The notes: generated by a model from the letters alone, not told the origin. Shown: positions 7,055-14,905, numbered from the stretch's first letter. The stretch: DNA of 16,471 nucleotides from an uncultured bacterium (GCA_905215035.1 CAJMOJ010000045.1:1-16471); one strand, 5' to 3'. Numbers and translations are program-made.

Positions 7055-7636
7055 TCATGCCGATGGGTTCTCGAGGGCTAAAAAGTTCTTGAGGATTTGC
7101 ATTCCGTCAGGACTCATGATGGATTCAGGATGGAATTGAACACCGTGAAGGGGATAGCGTGCGTGCCGGATGGCCATGACTTCCCCATCGTCTGTTGTGG
7201 CACTTACAATAAGTTCCTCTGGGAGGGTATCCGCTTCGGCGGCTAATGAGTGATAGCGCGCTACTTTGATCTCGGAGGGGAGTCCGGCAAAAAGTGGATC
7301 AGTTGGATCAAGTGAGATGCGACTTGTTTTGCCGTGCATGAGCGTTTTAGCGTACCCTACCGTACCGCCAAGTGCCTCACAGATTGCCTGGTGACCCAAA
7401 CAAACTCCCAGGATTGGGGTGGTGGGGGCAAGGGCAGAAATGATGTCTTGGCATATGCCGGCATCTTGGGGTTTGCCCGGCCCTGGGGAGAGGATAAGGT
7501 GGCTCGGTGCAGCTTTAATAACCTCATCGACCGTTACTTCGTCATTGCGCACAACGCGGACATCGGGATTGAGTGTGCCTATGTATTGGTAGAGGTTGTA
7601 GACAAAACTGTCATAGTTATCGATGAGCAAAATCAT
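7055..7636 (-). CDS. trpG: Anthranilate synthase component II (glutamine amidotransferase)
   Basis: 193-residue class I glutamine amidotransferase that supplies ammonia to TrpE for anthranilate formation from chorismate. MILLIDNYDSFVYNL opens the protein as in TrpG/PabA. SPGPG (50-54) is the oxyanion region, GVCLGHQ carries the nucleophile Cys79, and FHPES holds His169 and Glu171 of the triad. Start ATG 7636-7634 overlaps the trpE stop as ATGA, the classic coupled junction, and AAGGAGG lies six bases upstream. If trpE is inactive, TrpG would lack its usual partner; TrpG proteins can also serve PabB in folate synthesis, which might keep it under selection. Trp versus Pab assignment rests on operon position. 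Confidence 0.95.
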   Translation of the reverse strand: MILLIDNYDSFVYNLYQYIGTLNPDVRVVRNDEVTVDEVIKAAPSHLILSPGPGKPQDAGICQDIISALAPTTPILGVCLGHQAICEALGGTVGYAKTLMHGKTSRISLDPTDPLFAGLPSEIKVARYHSLAAEADTLPEELIVSATTDDGEVMAIRHARYPLHGVQFHPESIMSPDGMQILKNFLALENPSA

Positions 7637-9129
7637 TGGAGGCCTCCTTGAGCAGTTTCGAGCGCTTCACGTATTGCTTTTGCTTTATTGATGCACTCGT
7701 TGTATTCCTTGATGGGGTCTGAATCGGCAACAATGCCTGCGCCGGAGCGGACAAATACTTTGCCGTTTTTCTTGAAGACAAGTCGGATGGCAATGCATAA
7801 ATCGAGATTTCCCGTAAAGTCGAGATACCCTACCGCGCCGCCGTAAATGCCACGTGCGGATTGTTCGAGATCATTGATGATCTGGCACGCGCGAATTTTG
7901 GGAGCACCTGATAAGGTGCCTGCAGGAAGAACCGCTTTGACTGCATCAAGTGCGTCTTTGTCAGGACGGATAGTGCCGCACACGGTTGAACCTATATGCA
8001 TGACATGGCTGAATCGCTCAATTTCGAGATAGTTTTCTACCTTCACGCTTCCAAATTCAGAGATGCGTCCAAGATCATTGCGTCCTAGATCGACAAGCAT
8101 GTTGTGTTCGGCGAGCTCTTATTCATCGGCGCGCAACTCTGCTTCACTACAATCATCCCCTTGTTTGGTAGCACCACGCGGTCATGTGCCCGCAAGCGGA
8201 AAGGTATGGAGCGTGGTGCCTTCGAGTTTGACAAGTGTTTCAGGTGATGCACCAGCAAGTTCGATGTCATCGCTTGAAAAATAGAACATATAAGGCGATG
8301 GGTTAGTCGTGCGTAGTACACGGTAGGTATCGAGCAGGCTTCCCTCAAAGTCGGCATCAAGGCGATTGGAGAGAACTACTTGGAAAATATCGCCCTCAAA
8401 AATATGACGCTTGGCCTGTTCAACCATAGAACAATAAGCGCTCTCATCCTTAAGCGCTCTAAAGTCTGAGGTAATTTTCCCCGGTTCGATAGGTCGAGGT
8501 GTGCCCGTTTCTAAAAGAGTTTTCATTGCTACCAAGCTGTCCAGGGCACGGTCATAGCTTGCGTCAAAGTCCTGGGCATATACGTTTGCAATTAAGATAA
8601 TTTTTTGACGGAAATTATCAAAAGCGATGAGCTTATCAAAAAGCATTAAGTCAACGTCTTTGAATCCTTCTTCGTCAGGTGCATCAAGACGCAAGGTTGG
8701 TTCAGCATACGCAAGATAGTCATAGGAGAAATACCCTACAAGTCCGCCCGTAAAAGGGGGCATACCAGCAAGACGTACTGATTTGTGGTGAGCGAGAATG
8801 TCACGAATCTCGATGCTGGGATCAGTAGTCTTTCTTGTTTGGGTTTTGTCTCCTTCGGTAATAGTGAGGGTGCCTTTGGTGCAGGTGATCTCAAGGGAAG
8901 GATCATAACCAAGAAAGGTGTAACGACTCCATTTTTGAGCATTTTCAACCGATTCGAGTAAATAACAGTGGTTGCTTACCGATTGCAAGATACGCAAGAC
9001 GTTGATGGGGGTGTAAGCATCGGCGTAGAGCTCGCAAGCAAGGGGAACAAGATCGTATTGTTTTGACGCAAGAAGTTCAGCCGCTTGTTGCTTAGTGAGA
9101 TTAAGAGTGCTCTGTGTCGTTGTATGCAT
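7633..9129 (-). pseudogene. trpE: Anthranilate synthase component I, interrupted by two in-frame stops
   Basis: Chorismate-to-anthranilate catalytic subunit, 498 codons from ATG 9129 (AAAGGCGG upstream) to TGA 7633. The frame is unbroken except for TGA at codon 316 (8184-8182) and TAA at codon 337 (8121-8119). The flanking protein reads ...FPLAGT-stop-PRG... and ...RADE-stop-ELAEHNMLVDLGRND, so the stops replace the conserved Arg of AGTRPRG (CGA to TGA, one transition) and a residue that is usually Lys in related sequences (AAA to TAA, one substitution). Everything else is conserved: the feedback-binding LLES (57-60), TGGLVGYFSYDYL, LPAGTLSGAPKIRA, RGIYGGAVGYLDF and GAGIVADSDP. The first part alone lacks the catalytic C-terminal core; the second could start at ATG 8100 but has no good ribosome site. 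Likely a recent loss, or sequencing errors; double readthrough seems unlikely. Confidence 0.88.
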
Positions 9130-9228
9130 ACCGCGCCGCCTTTCTTTAGGTAAGACTGGGAGGACTCGTTGGCCTCATGTCGTTTGCTCTATGACTTATC
9201 GTTTAGTCGCCTATGGGGAAAGGGCATG

Positions 9229-9276
9229 AAAAAAGCCCATCCTTGAGACGACAGATAAGTCATTCAAGGACGGGCT
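9229..9276 (-). terminator. T-box leader terminator before trpE
   Basis: On the minus strand AGCCCGTCCTTGA pairs with TCAAGGATGGGCT (one G-U pair) and is followed by six T. The CCTT of its 5' arm is also the partner of AAGG in the T-box, so terminator and antiterminator exclude each other, as in class I transcriptional T-boxes. Confidence 0.88.
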
Positions 9277-9553
9277 GAAAGCTCGCGGTGCCACCTTGAT
9301 TCATCGCACAAGTGCGATGCACTTAGCAGGATACCAACATATCCCTGGATGATAACGTTCATCCCGCACGTCGTAGATACTCCACAAACTTGCTGCATAT
9401 ATCATGCTTGTTCAGTTGTGTTTGGCTACGCCCTCAGCGGCCCATTTGATGATCTGCGTACTGCCAGGATCTCAGCACCCCTGGCTCTCTGTGAGCGCTC
9501 AATCACCGTTACTTCCGCTTCAACGGTTTTTTTCGGTGTGTTCAATAGAACGT
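9229..9553 (-). promoter_or_regulatory. Trp-specific T-box riboswitch leader
   Basis: Leader RNA that senses uncharged tRNA-Trp and lets transcription enter trpE when it is abundant. The T-box AAGGTGGCACCGCG lies at 9297-9284. Its UGGC would pair with GCCA, i.e. a tRNA with discriminator base G, which bacterial tRNA-Trp has. Stem I can be folded: AGCGG pairs with CCGCT at the base, an AGTA element (AAGTAACGG) faces AAATGGG across the specifier loop, and TGAT pairs with ATCA above it. The specifier triplet UGG (9444-9442) matches the Trp anticodon. A distal hairpin GCCAGG/CCTGGC follows the usual order. Upstream end is placed from the promoter. Confident as a T-box; specifier assignment is from manual folding. 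Confidence 0.9.
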
Positions 9554-9559
9554 GTACTT

Positions 9560-9588
9560 ACTCTAGCGCTATACCAGGAATTGTGCAA
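9560..9588 (-). promoter_or_regulatory. Candidate sigma-70-type promoter of the trp operon
   Basis: On the minus strand TTGCAC (9588-9583) and TAGAGT (9565-9560) are 17 bp apart, with an AT-rich stretch just upstream. Transcription would start near 9553, just ahead of stem I of the T-box. The -10 box matches the consensus at only four of six bases. Confidence 0.55.
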
Positions 9589-9783
9589 ATAAAAAATTTG
9601 TAAAGGTTGCGCAAAGTTAATCATTGGTGCCAGCAAGGTAACAGGGTGGTTTAAGAGTCGAGCTGCAGTATTTTGTGCCGAATGGATCGGTATTATTAAG
9701 ATAGTCAAAAGGCTCAAAGCGCGTTTGCTTGTGAACTTCAAAAGAAATAGGGGATTAAACGCGCATGCAAGGGAGTGAGTAGT

Positions 9784-10083
9784 ATGGCAACAGGAAATAT
9801 TTTCAAAGACATCTTTTTGGCAGGCGTGGGTGCTATGGCTATAACCGCTGATAAGGCGCAAGAAGTGGTTGATAAAATGATCGAACAAGGTCAACTTACT
9901 GTTGATCAAGGTAAAGAGATCAACCAGGAACTTGCACAAAAAGTTACTGATGCAGCTGATCAGGTAAAAGATTCAGCGCTTGAAGAGCATATTAAGCTCA
10001 TGACGCCTGAAGAACGTGAGCAATTTGCAACGAAGGTTGCAAGCGTTGTTGCTCAGGTCAATACTCAGGAAGAAGCTGAGTAG
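9784..10083 (+). CDS. Phasin-like small helical protein
   Basis: 99-residue protein divergent from the trp operon. Start ATG 9784 is preferred to GTG 9775 because AAGGGAG (9769-9775) is correctly spaced only for the ATG. The N-terminus (GNIFKDIFLAGVGAMAITADKA) has a short apolar helix, then a strongly charged amphipathic helical region rich in Glu, Lys, Gln and Ala, consistent with a coiled coil. This layout resembles small proteins annotated as phasin-family or polyhydroxyalkanoate granule-associated. No PHA synthesis gene is in the window, so a granule role is not supported locally; a general scaffold, stress or membrane-associated role is equally possible. There is no signal peptide and no cysteine. 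A hairpin terminator lies 68 bp downstream. Confidence 0.7.
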   Translation: MATGNIFKDIFLAGVGAMAITADKAQEVVDKMIEQGQLTVDQGKEINQELAQKVTDAADQVKDSALEEHIKLMTPEEREQFATKVASVVAQVNTQEEAE

Positions 10084-10150
10084 CGTTCACAATTCTTATC
10101 GTTCAGTTGTCTTTAGACAATCTTTTGAACGCAACTTATACCTTATACAA

Positions 10151-10195
10151 AAGAGAGCTCTTGCGGTCGACCTAGTCTCCAGCAAGGGCTCTCTT
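10151..10195 (+). terminator. Hairpin terminator downstream of the phasin-like gene
   Basis: AAGAGAGCTCTTGC (10151-10164) pairs over 14 positions (one G-U) with 10182-10195 around a 17-nt loop, followed by a T-rich GGTTTCTCTT. A smaller hairpin at 10100-10131 (CGTTCA/TGAACG with an inner TTGTCT/AGACAA) precedes it. Confidence 0.65.
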
Positions 10196-10228
10196 GGTTT
10201 CTCTTAGTAATACATCAGATATGAATTT

Positions 10229-10309
10229 GAAATCAGTCGAGGCGAGTTGTATGCACAGATAACCGATTTCAGTTCCAACAGTGCCCTAACCAATTGAACC
10301 ACAGGGACA
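10229..10309 (-). pseudogene. tRNA-like remnant (5' half)
   Basis: On the minus strand, from about 10307 downward, the sequence reads GTCCCTG-TG-GTTCAATTGGTTAGGGCACT. This has the layout of a tRNA acceptor strand, positions 8-9 and a D-arm with the conserved GG in its loop. After that, a regular anticodon stem, a T-arm (GGTTCRA) and the complementary 3' acceptor strand CAGGGAC are all missing. It is therefore best read as a decayed or truncated tRNA copy, not a working gene. The boundary near 10229 is arbitrary. Resemblance by chance cannot be excluded. Confidence 0.4.
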
Positions 10310-10610
10310 CTTTTTAGAAAGAAGGCTTTTTATCAGGTTTTACGTAAAAAATGGATGTTTTGGGATAGGGAAGTACCAAAATATATGTGGTGAGACAATA
10401 TATAGGAAACACCTATAGAAAACATAACAAAATATTGGAAAAAATATCAATGACGTGGGAAAATATAACAAGTCACACAATCTGAACGCGTAACAGGTTG
10501 TGACGTAAAGAAATACAATACCCCTCTTGTATTTCTACTTTCTTTGGGTGGTCACCTGTTTTAGCATTTTACCTGAACAGGTGACCATTCTTTGTCGGTG
10601 CTCGAATGCG
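10310..10610. other. AT-rich gene-free stretch with perfect inverted repeats
   Basis: No open frame of interest on either strand. The base composition is clearly more AT-rich than the flanking genes. Hairpins seen: TATAGG/CCTATA (10401-10417), GAAATACAA/TTGTATTTC (10510-10535, 9 bp perfect, loop 8), and GGTCACCTGTT/AACAGGTGACC (10550-10586, 11 bp perfect, loop 15). The last one lies 25 bp past the hypA stop and may terminate hypA transcription on the minus strand, although no T-run follows. Confidence 0.6.
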
Positions 10611-10955
10611 CTATACTGCCTCGATTGAACGAATCTCTAGTTCATTTCCTCGTAATAGTTCAGTATGGGGACTTTTACAATAGGGACAGATCCGACCGTG
10701 TTCTATGGTTGGATAGGTGTGTCCGCAGTCATTGCAAACAGTCACAGCAGGAATTACACATATTTCTAATTCTGCACCACGCAAAAGATCATTCTTTGCC
10801 GAGGCCCATTCCCATGCATCAGTAAAGAACGTCGTTACAACTCCTGATACCTCGCCAAGATCAACAGTTACTTTTTGGATAGAAGTAAGATTATGTTCAG
10901 CAGCGGTATCTTCAAGCATATCAATCATCGCAAAGATTATGCCAAGTTCGTGCAT
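10611..10955 (-). CDS. hypA: Hydrogenase maturation nickel metallochaperone HypA
   Basis: 114-residue protein of typical HypA/HybF length that delivers nickel to the large subunit precursor of [NiFe] hydrogenases, working with HypB. It begins MHELGI, whose His2 is the known nickel ligand. Two CxxC pairs (CNDC and CPYC, about residues 74-77 and 90-93) form the structural zinc site. Start ATG 10955 has AGGA six bases upstream, overlapping the TAG stop of the preceding 988-residue gene, so the two are one transcript with coupled translation. No other hyp gene or hydrogenase subunit is in the window, so its client must be encoded elsewhere. All expected metal ligands are present. Confidence 0.95.
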   Translation of the reverse strand: MHELGIIFAMIDMLEDTAAEHNLTSIQKVTVDLGEVSGVVTTFFTDAWEWASAKNDLLRGAELEICVIPAVTVCNDCGHTYPTIEHGRICPYCKSPHTELLRGNELEIRSIEAV

Positions 10956-10963
10956 GATCTATC

Positions 10964-13930
10964 CTAACCTTGGTCTTTATGCAAGACCTTCTTTATAAGC
11001 ATTTTGCCTGCATTGGGTAAAATCTTTTTAAGTTTGTCTTCGCTCGCAACCATCGTTGAACATTCAGGGTTGTCCCGAAGCAAACGAATCGCATCGAACT
11101 CACAACGTGTTGTGCAAAGACCGCATCCAATACATTTATTCTCATCGACAATACTTGCTCCACACGAAAGGCAACGTGCACATTCAGTTTTGATTTGTTG
11201 TTCGCTCAGCGTACGTGTTGGGTCTTCCCAGTTATGACGCAGGCTTGCTGGAGGGGTAGGGGTACTTGATTGCCGGCCTGCGTGATCATAATTATCGTCA
11301 AGTGCAAGGTTGGTTTTATTAAGTTCAGCATAGTGGCGACGATTACGTCCGGTTGTAAGAGAGCTGCCTTTCTGTACAAAACGATGCAAGCTAATAGCTG
11401 CTTCGTGGCCCGCCGCAATAGCGTCAATGACAAACTTTGGTCCCGTAAAGACATCTCCACCAACAAAGATATCCGGCTCAGCCGTTTGATAGGTAGTCGA
11501 ATCAGCACATGCACGGTTGCTATGATCAATTTCTACCTTACTGTTTATCAGCAGATTACCCCAATCGATTGATTGACCAATTGCCATAATGATGTGATTG
11601 CAGGGAATTGTTTGCGTTATTGCATCATTGTAGTTGGGATTAAACCTGCCCTCTTTATCAAAAACGTCCGTACATTGATGGAAGGTAATCGCAGTGATTT
11701 TGCCTGCCGTATCTGTTTCAATACGTTGCGGTCCCCAGCCATATGCAAATGTGATATTTTCAGCCTTTGCTTCACGTATTTCCTCGTCTGATGCAGGCAT
11801 CTCATCGGGATGCTCAAGACAGACCATCGTGATGTTTTCTGCACCTAGTCGACGTGCTACGCGTGCTGCATCAATAGCAACATTGCCGCCACCTACAACA
11901 ACGACATCACCGGTAAGTTCTTGTTCTGGGTCGCTCAGTGCAGAGCGTAAAAAATCAAGAGCTGAGACAACGTCATCGGCATCTTCTCCGGCTATGTTTG
12001 CCATGCGACCCCTTTGAGCGCCAATGGCAAGGTAGAACGCATCAAAGCCTTCGCTTCGTAAATCATCAAGGGTGATATCACGTCCCACGTCAACACCACA
12101 TTTAAATTGCACGCCAAGTTCGCGCAAGATATCAATCTCAGCATCAACAATCTTTTGCGAAAGTTTAAATGTGGGAATGCCATAGGTCATCATGCCACCG
12201 GGTTTATCTTCGCGCTCAAATACCGTGGGTTGATAGCCAAGTGTCGCTAGGTAATAGGCGCAGGTTAACCCAGCCGGGCCAGCTCCGATAATGGCAATTT
12301 TTTCAGCAAAAGCGCCTCGAGTTGATGGGGGAATTATTTCGGGAACGAAGCGATGCTCAGCTTCTAAATCCTTTTCAGCAATGAAGCGCTTCACCTCATC
12401 AATTGCTACTGCCTCATCAACAATGCCACGCGTGCATGCTGTCTCGCATCGGCGATTACAGATGCGTCCGCAAACAGCAGGGAAAGGGTTTTCTTTCTTA
12501 ATTAACTCAAGGGCAGCGCGGTAATTTCCTTCAGCTGCTTTGCGGAGATAAGCCTGAACAGGGATATGAGCAGGACATGCCGTTTTACAAGGAGCGGTTC
12601 CTGTATCGTGCGTTTCAATGCGATTGTTGTTTTTGTAGTTGGGATCCCAATCGTTCTCATTCCAAGAAAGAGTAGGGAGAGGTTGTTTGGGATAGGTAAT
12701 TACCCCATTACGGGTTGCTAGTTTTTGTCCAAGCTGGACAGCGCCAGCAGGACACACTTCAACGCATCCTGCGCAAGCAACACAGCGATTCGGATCGACA
12801 TGGGCAACGTATGCTGATCGACTCATGTTGGGGGTATTGAATAGTTGTGAGGTGCGTAGTGCGTAGCAGACATTTACATCACAATTGCAAATTGCAAAAA
12901 TCTTATCCTGTCCATCAATATTGGTGATCTGATGCACATAGCCGTTCTTTTCGGCTAGGATAAGAATATCTAATACCTCATCGTAGGTGGCAAAGTGCCC
13001 TTTTCCGGTTTCAATACAATAATCCGCCATATCGCCGAGCCCAATACACCAATTTTGTGGATCACTACCTGCGTTATCGCCACGCACGCGCTCAGCAAGG
13101 CGGCACGAACAAGCTCCAACAGAAAACCGATCATATTTTTTGAGCCAGTGAGAAATGCACTCAATATCTTCAGCTTCATTTTCATATTTGATTGCCTGTT
13201 CGACGGGAATGACATGCATGCCAATGCCAGCCCCTCCCGGTGGTACCATTTTGGTTACCTTGGTGAGCGGAAGGTATGCCATGCGCTCAAAAAAAGTACC
13301 TATTTCAGGATGTTCTTCAATTTGCTGCTGGTTCATTACGGTAAATTCTGCAGAGCCAGGAACAAACATGGGCAAAACGTAGCGCTTTTCATGATTGGGA
13401 TTTTTGCCATCGAGATCTTCCCAATTGTATTCGAGAATACCTTTGATACATAAAGCGTCAAGCAACGATTGAAGTTCACTATCAGTAAGTCCACTTGCTT
13501 CTTGCAGCTGTTTAAACGTAAGTGGTTTGCGAACTGACATGAGAGATGTAAGTCGAGCTTCTGCTTCAGTCATGACCGAAGCAAGTCCCCAATACTCGGG
13601 ATCATTTTTGCTCACCTTGACACCAATACGATCGGTGATTTTTTGACCCTCTTTAATAATGCCTTCTTTAAGTGGCAGTGATGCGGCAGGGCCCGGACTG
13701 TTGGGCTCTTCTGGTTTATAGTGCAATACGGTATCGTTTTCGGAATAAAGCTCGGGTGCGATTATACGCAGAGGCTCACCGATAGGGTTTGTGGTTGGGA
13801 TAGTATTTCGTTGAGCAACCTCTTCAGCTGAGAGTTCGCGCGTCATAGTTTCTTTGCGTTCAGCTACACTTGCACCGCCATAGGATCTTTCAATCTTAGG
13901 GAGCACTCCGTTGTCTGGAACTTTAGTCAT
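10964..13930 (-). CDS. Large Fe-S flavoprotein: N-terminal Cys-rich module, ferredoxin, GltD/NfnB-like core, C-terminal 4Fe-4S
   Basis: 988-residue cytoplasmic oxidoreductase; start ATG 13930 has AAAGGAGGGG upstream. Residues ~105-190 resemble a winged-helix domain. A Cys-rich module follows (ACSC 273-276, Cys295, Cys305, CNCDVNVC 348-355). Next is a ferredoxin motif, CVACAGCVEVCP (383-394). Residues ~445-520 match the Fe-S N-terminal domain of GltD-type proteins (CKTACPAHIPVQ; CGRICNRRCETAC). The FAD site is IIGAGPAGLTCAYYLA (547-562) and the NAD(P) site is VVVGGGNVAIDAARVARRLG (677-696), with GGDVFTG near the second FAD contact. The end has CARCLSCG and CIGCGLCTTRCEFDA (933-947). Families with this core include glutamate synthase small subunit, NfnB and dihydropyrimidine dehydrogenase; no partner subunit is adjacent. 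Downstream coupling to hypA hints at hydrogen or ferredoxin metabolism. Substrate unknown. Confidence 0.88.
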   Translation of the reverse strand: MTKVPDNGVLPKIERSYGGASVAERKETMTRELSAEEVAQRNTIPTTNPIGEPLRIIAPELYSENDTVLHYKPEEPNSPGPAASLPLKEGIIKEGQKITDRIGVKVSKNDPEYWGLASVMTEAEARLTSLMSVRKPLTFKQLQEASGLTDSELQSLLDALCIKGILEYNWEDLDGKNPNHEKRYVLPMFVPGSAEFTVMNQQQIEEHPEIGTFFERMAYLPLTKVTKMVPPGGAGIGMHVIPVEQAIKYENEAEDIECISHWLKKYDRFSVGACSCRLAERVRGDNAGSDPQNWCIGLGDMADYCIETGKGHFATYDEVLDILILAEKNGYVHQITNIDGQDKIFAICNCDVNVCYALRTSQLFNTPNMSRSAYVAHVDPNRCVACAGCVEVCPAGAVQLGQKLATRNGVITYPKQPLPTLSWNENDWDPNYKNNNRIETHDTGTAPCKTACPAHIPVQAYLRKAAEGNYRAALELIKKENPFPAVCGRICNRRCETACTRGIVDEAVAIDEVKRFIAEKDLEAEHRFVPEIIPPSTRGAFAEKIAIIGAGPAGLTCAYYLATLGYQPTVFEREDKPGGMMTYGIPTFKLSQKIVDAEIDILRELGVQFKCGVDVGRDITLDDLRSEGFDAFYLAIGAQRGRMANIAGEDADDVVSALDFLRSALSDPEQELTGDVVVVGGGNVAIDAARVARRLGAENITMVCLEHPDEMPASDEEIREAKAENITFAYGWGPQRIETDTAGKITAITFHQCTDVFDKEGRFNPNYNDAITQTIPCNHIIMAIGQSIDWGNLLINSKVEIDHSNRACADSTTYQTAEPDIFVGGDVFTGPKFVIDAIAAGHEAAISLHRFVQKGSSLTTGRNRRHYAELNKTNLALDDNYDHAGRQSSTPTPPASLRHNWEDPTRTLSEQQIKTECARCLSCGASIVDENKCIGCGLCTTRCEFDAIRLLRDNPECSTMVASEDKLKKILPNAGKMLIKKVLHKDQG

Positions 13931-14083
13931 AATGGACCCCTCCTTTTGTAGGACTTAGTTGTTGCTTATTCCCCTTATCGCAAACAAATAAGCCGAGTTC
14001 ATCCATCATAAAAGGCTTGGTAGGCAAAGTACAGTCAACCTTTGATAAAAACAAAAGAGTGCTTTGCAGTTTTATCTTGTTAT

Positions 14084-14737
14084 TTATGGGGTATTGCTTG
14101 GTAAGGGTGTGTTTTTGTTGTGTTCCTGTCGGTTTCGATATGCGCGAAGAAGGACGTATGTAAGCAGTGCACCAAAGAGCGCTGCGCATGTGTCAACTAT
14201 CCAATCAAGCGGATCACAGGAGCGAGTTGGAACAAAAAGCTGATGAAGCTCATCGCTTATACCGTAGACGCTTGCAAAGATAGTTGCAGCTATAAAAGCA
14301 CGATTGAGCGAAATATTAAAACGCAAAGCATTGCAAAGCGCTACGCCCAATATAAAGAATTCGCAGAAATGACCGACCGGAGAAACATCAACCTCATGAC
14401 CAAAAAGTGCAGCTGCCCATGATGCGAGAATAGTTTTAACAACAGAGATGATCCCTGAATCAGTATCAAGGGTTTGTGCGGTTTTTGCTGACATTAAAAA
14501 GATAAATACAGCAATCACTACAACAGCAATCCAGCTTAATACGCAAGCATATAAGCGTTTATTGTGTCTGGCAGACATGGTTTGTGCGGAGTATGTGATA
14601 GAGCTTGTTTGGGGAGGGTCTTCCTTGGTGGTGTTTACCTTGTTAGAGCTTGTTGGGTTGGTATGTTTGAAAGGAATAGTCATATGAAGTGGCTTAGTGG
14701 GTTGTTTTGGTGACATAAGAGTGAATAGAGCGAGCAT
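14084..14737 (-). CDS. VanZ-family membrane protein
   Basis: 217-residue integral membrane protein. About 60 hydrophilic N-terminal residues, rich in Thr, Ser, Asn, Pro and Lys, precede four predicted membrane segments (about 63-82, 123-140, 146-163 and 181-200). The VanZ-type signatures are VGHFCEFFILG around the second segment and SDELHQLFVPTRSCDPLDW before the last. VanZ itself confers low-level teicoplanin resistance by an unclear mechanism, and most chromosomal homologues have no known function; no other van gene is present. Start ATG 14737 was chosen for a GGAAG site seven bases upstream; Met codons at 14716, 14683 and 14578 have no ribosome site, although 14578 would give a more typical length (164). 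The stop is 153 bp upstream of the flavoprotein start, with no clear terminator between. Confidence 0.8.
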   Translation of the reverse strand: MLALFTLMSPKQPTKPLHMTIPFKHTNPTSSNKVNTTKEDPPQTSSITYSAQTMSARHNKRLYACVLSWIAVVVIAVFIFLMSAKTAQTLDTDSGIISVVKTILASWAAALFGHEVDVSPVGHFCEFFILGVALCNALRFNISLNRAFIAATIFASVYGISDELHQLFVPTRSCDPLDWIVDTCAALFGALLTYVLLRAYRNRQEHNKNTPLPSNTP

Positions 14738-14905
14738 GGTTGTACTTCCGCAACTATTTTAGAGCACCAATAACGACACCTATCACATCTTTGAAATATA
14801 TCAGGTAAAGTTTAGAAAGAAGGCAAGATTGGTCGCAAACAAACTGTTGACACGTTGCAAGAACAGAATCACAAGGGCTTGTGTGAGGGATGAGAGAATA
14901 AAGCA

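Noticed and set aside
7633..8100. Independent C-terminal TrpE gene starting at ATG 8100
   Set aside because: The Met is an ordinary internal TrpE residue (EHNMLVDLGRND), there is no good ribosome site, and the fragment is in frame with the upstream half across only two stop codons; treated as one broken trpE.
8182..8184. UGA recoded as selenocysteine or another residue in TrpE
   Set aside because: The position is a conserved Arg, no SECIS-like hairpin was evident, other genes in the window stop normally at TGA, and a second stop (TAA) follows 20 codons later.
14811..14824. 14-bp TTTAGAAAGAAGGC also present at 10313-10326
   Set aside because: Same chance argument; the flanks do not extend the match convincingly.
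14847..14875. TTGACA upstream of the MFS gene as a promoter
   Set aside because: A perfect -35 box, but no acceptable -10 box at 16-18 bp spacing.
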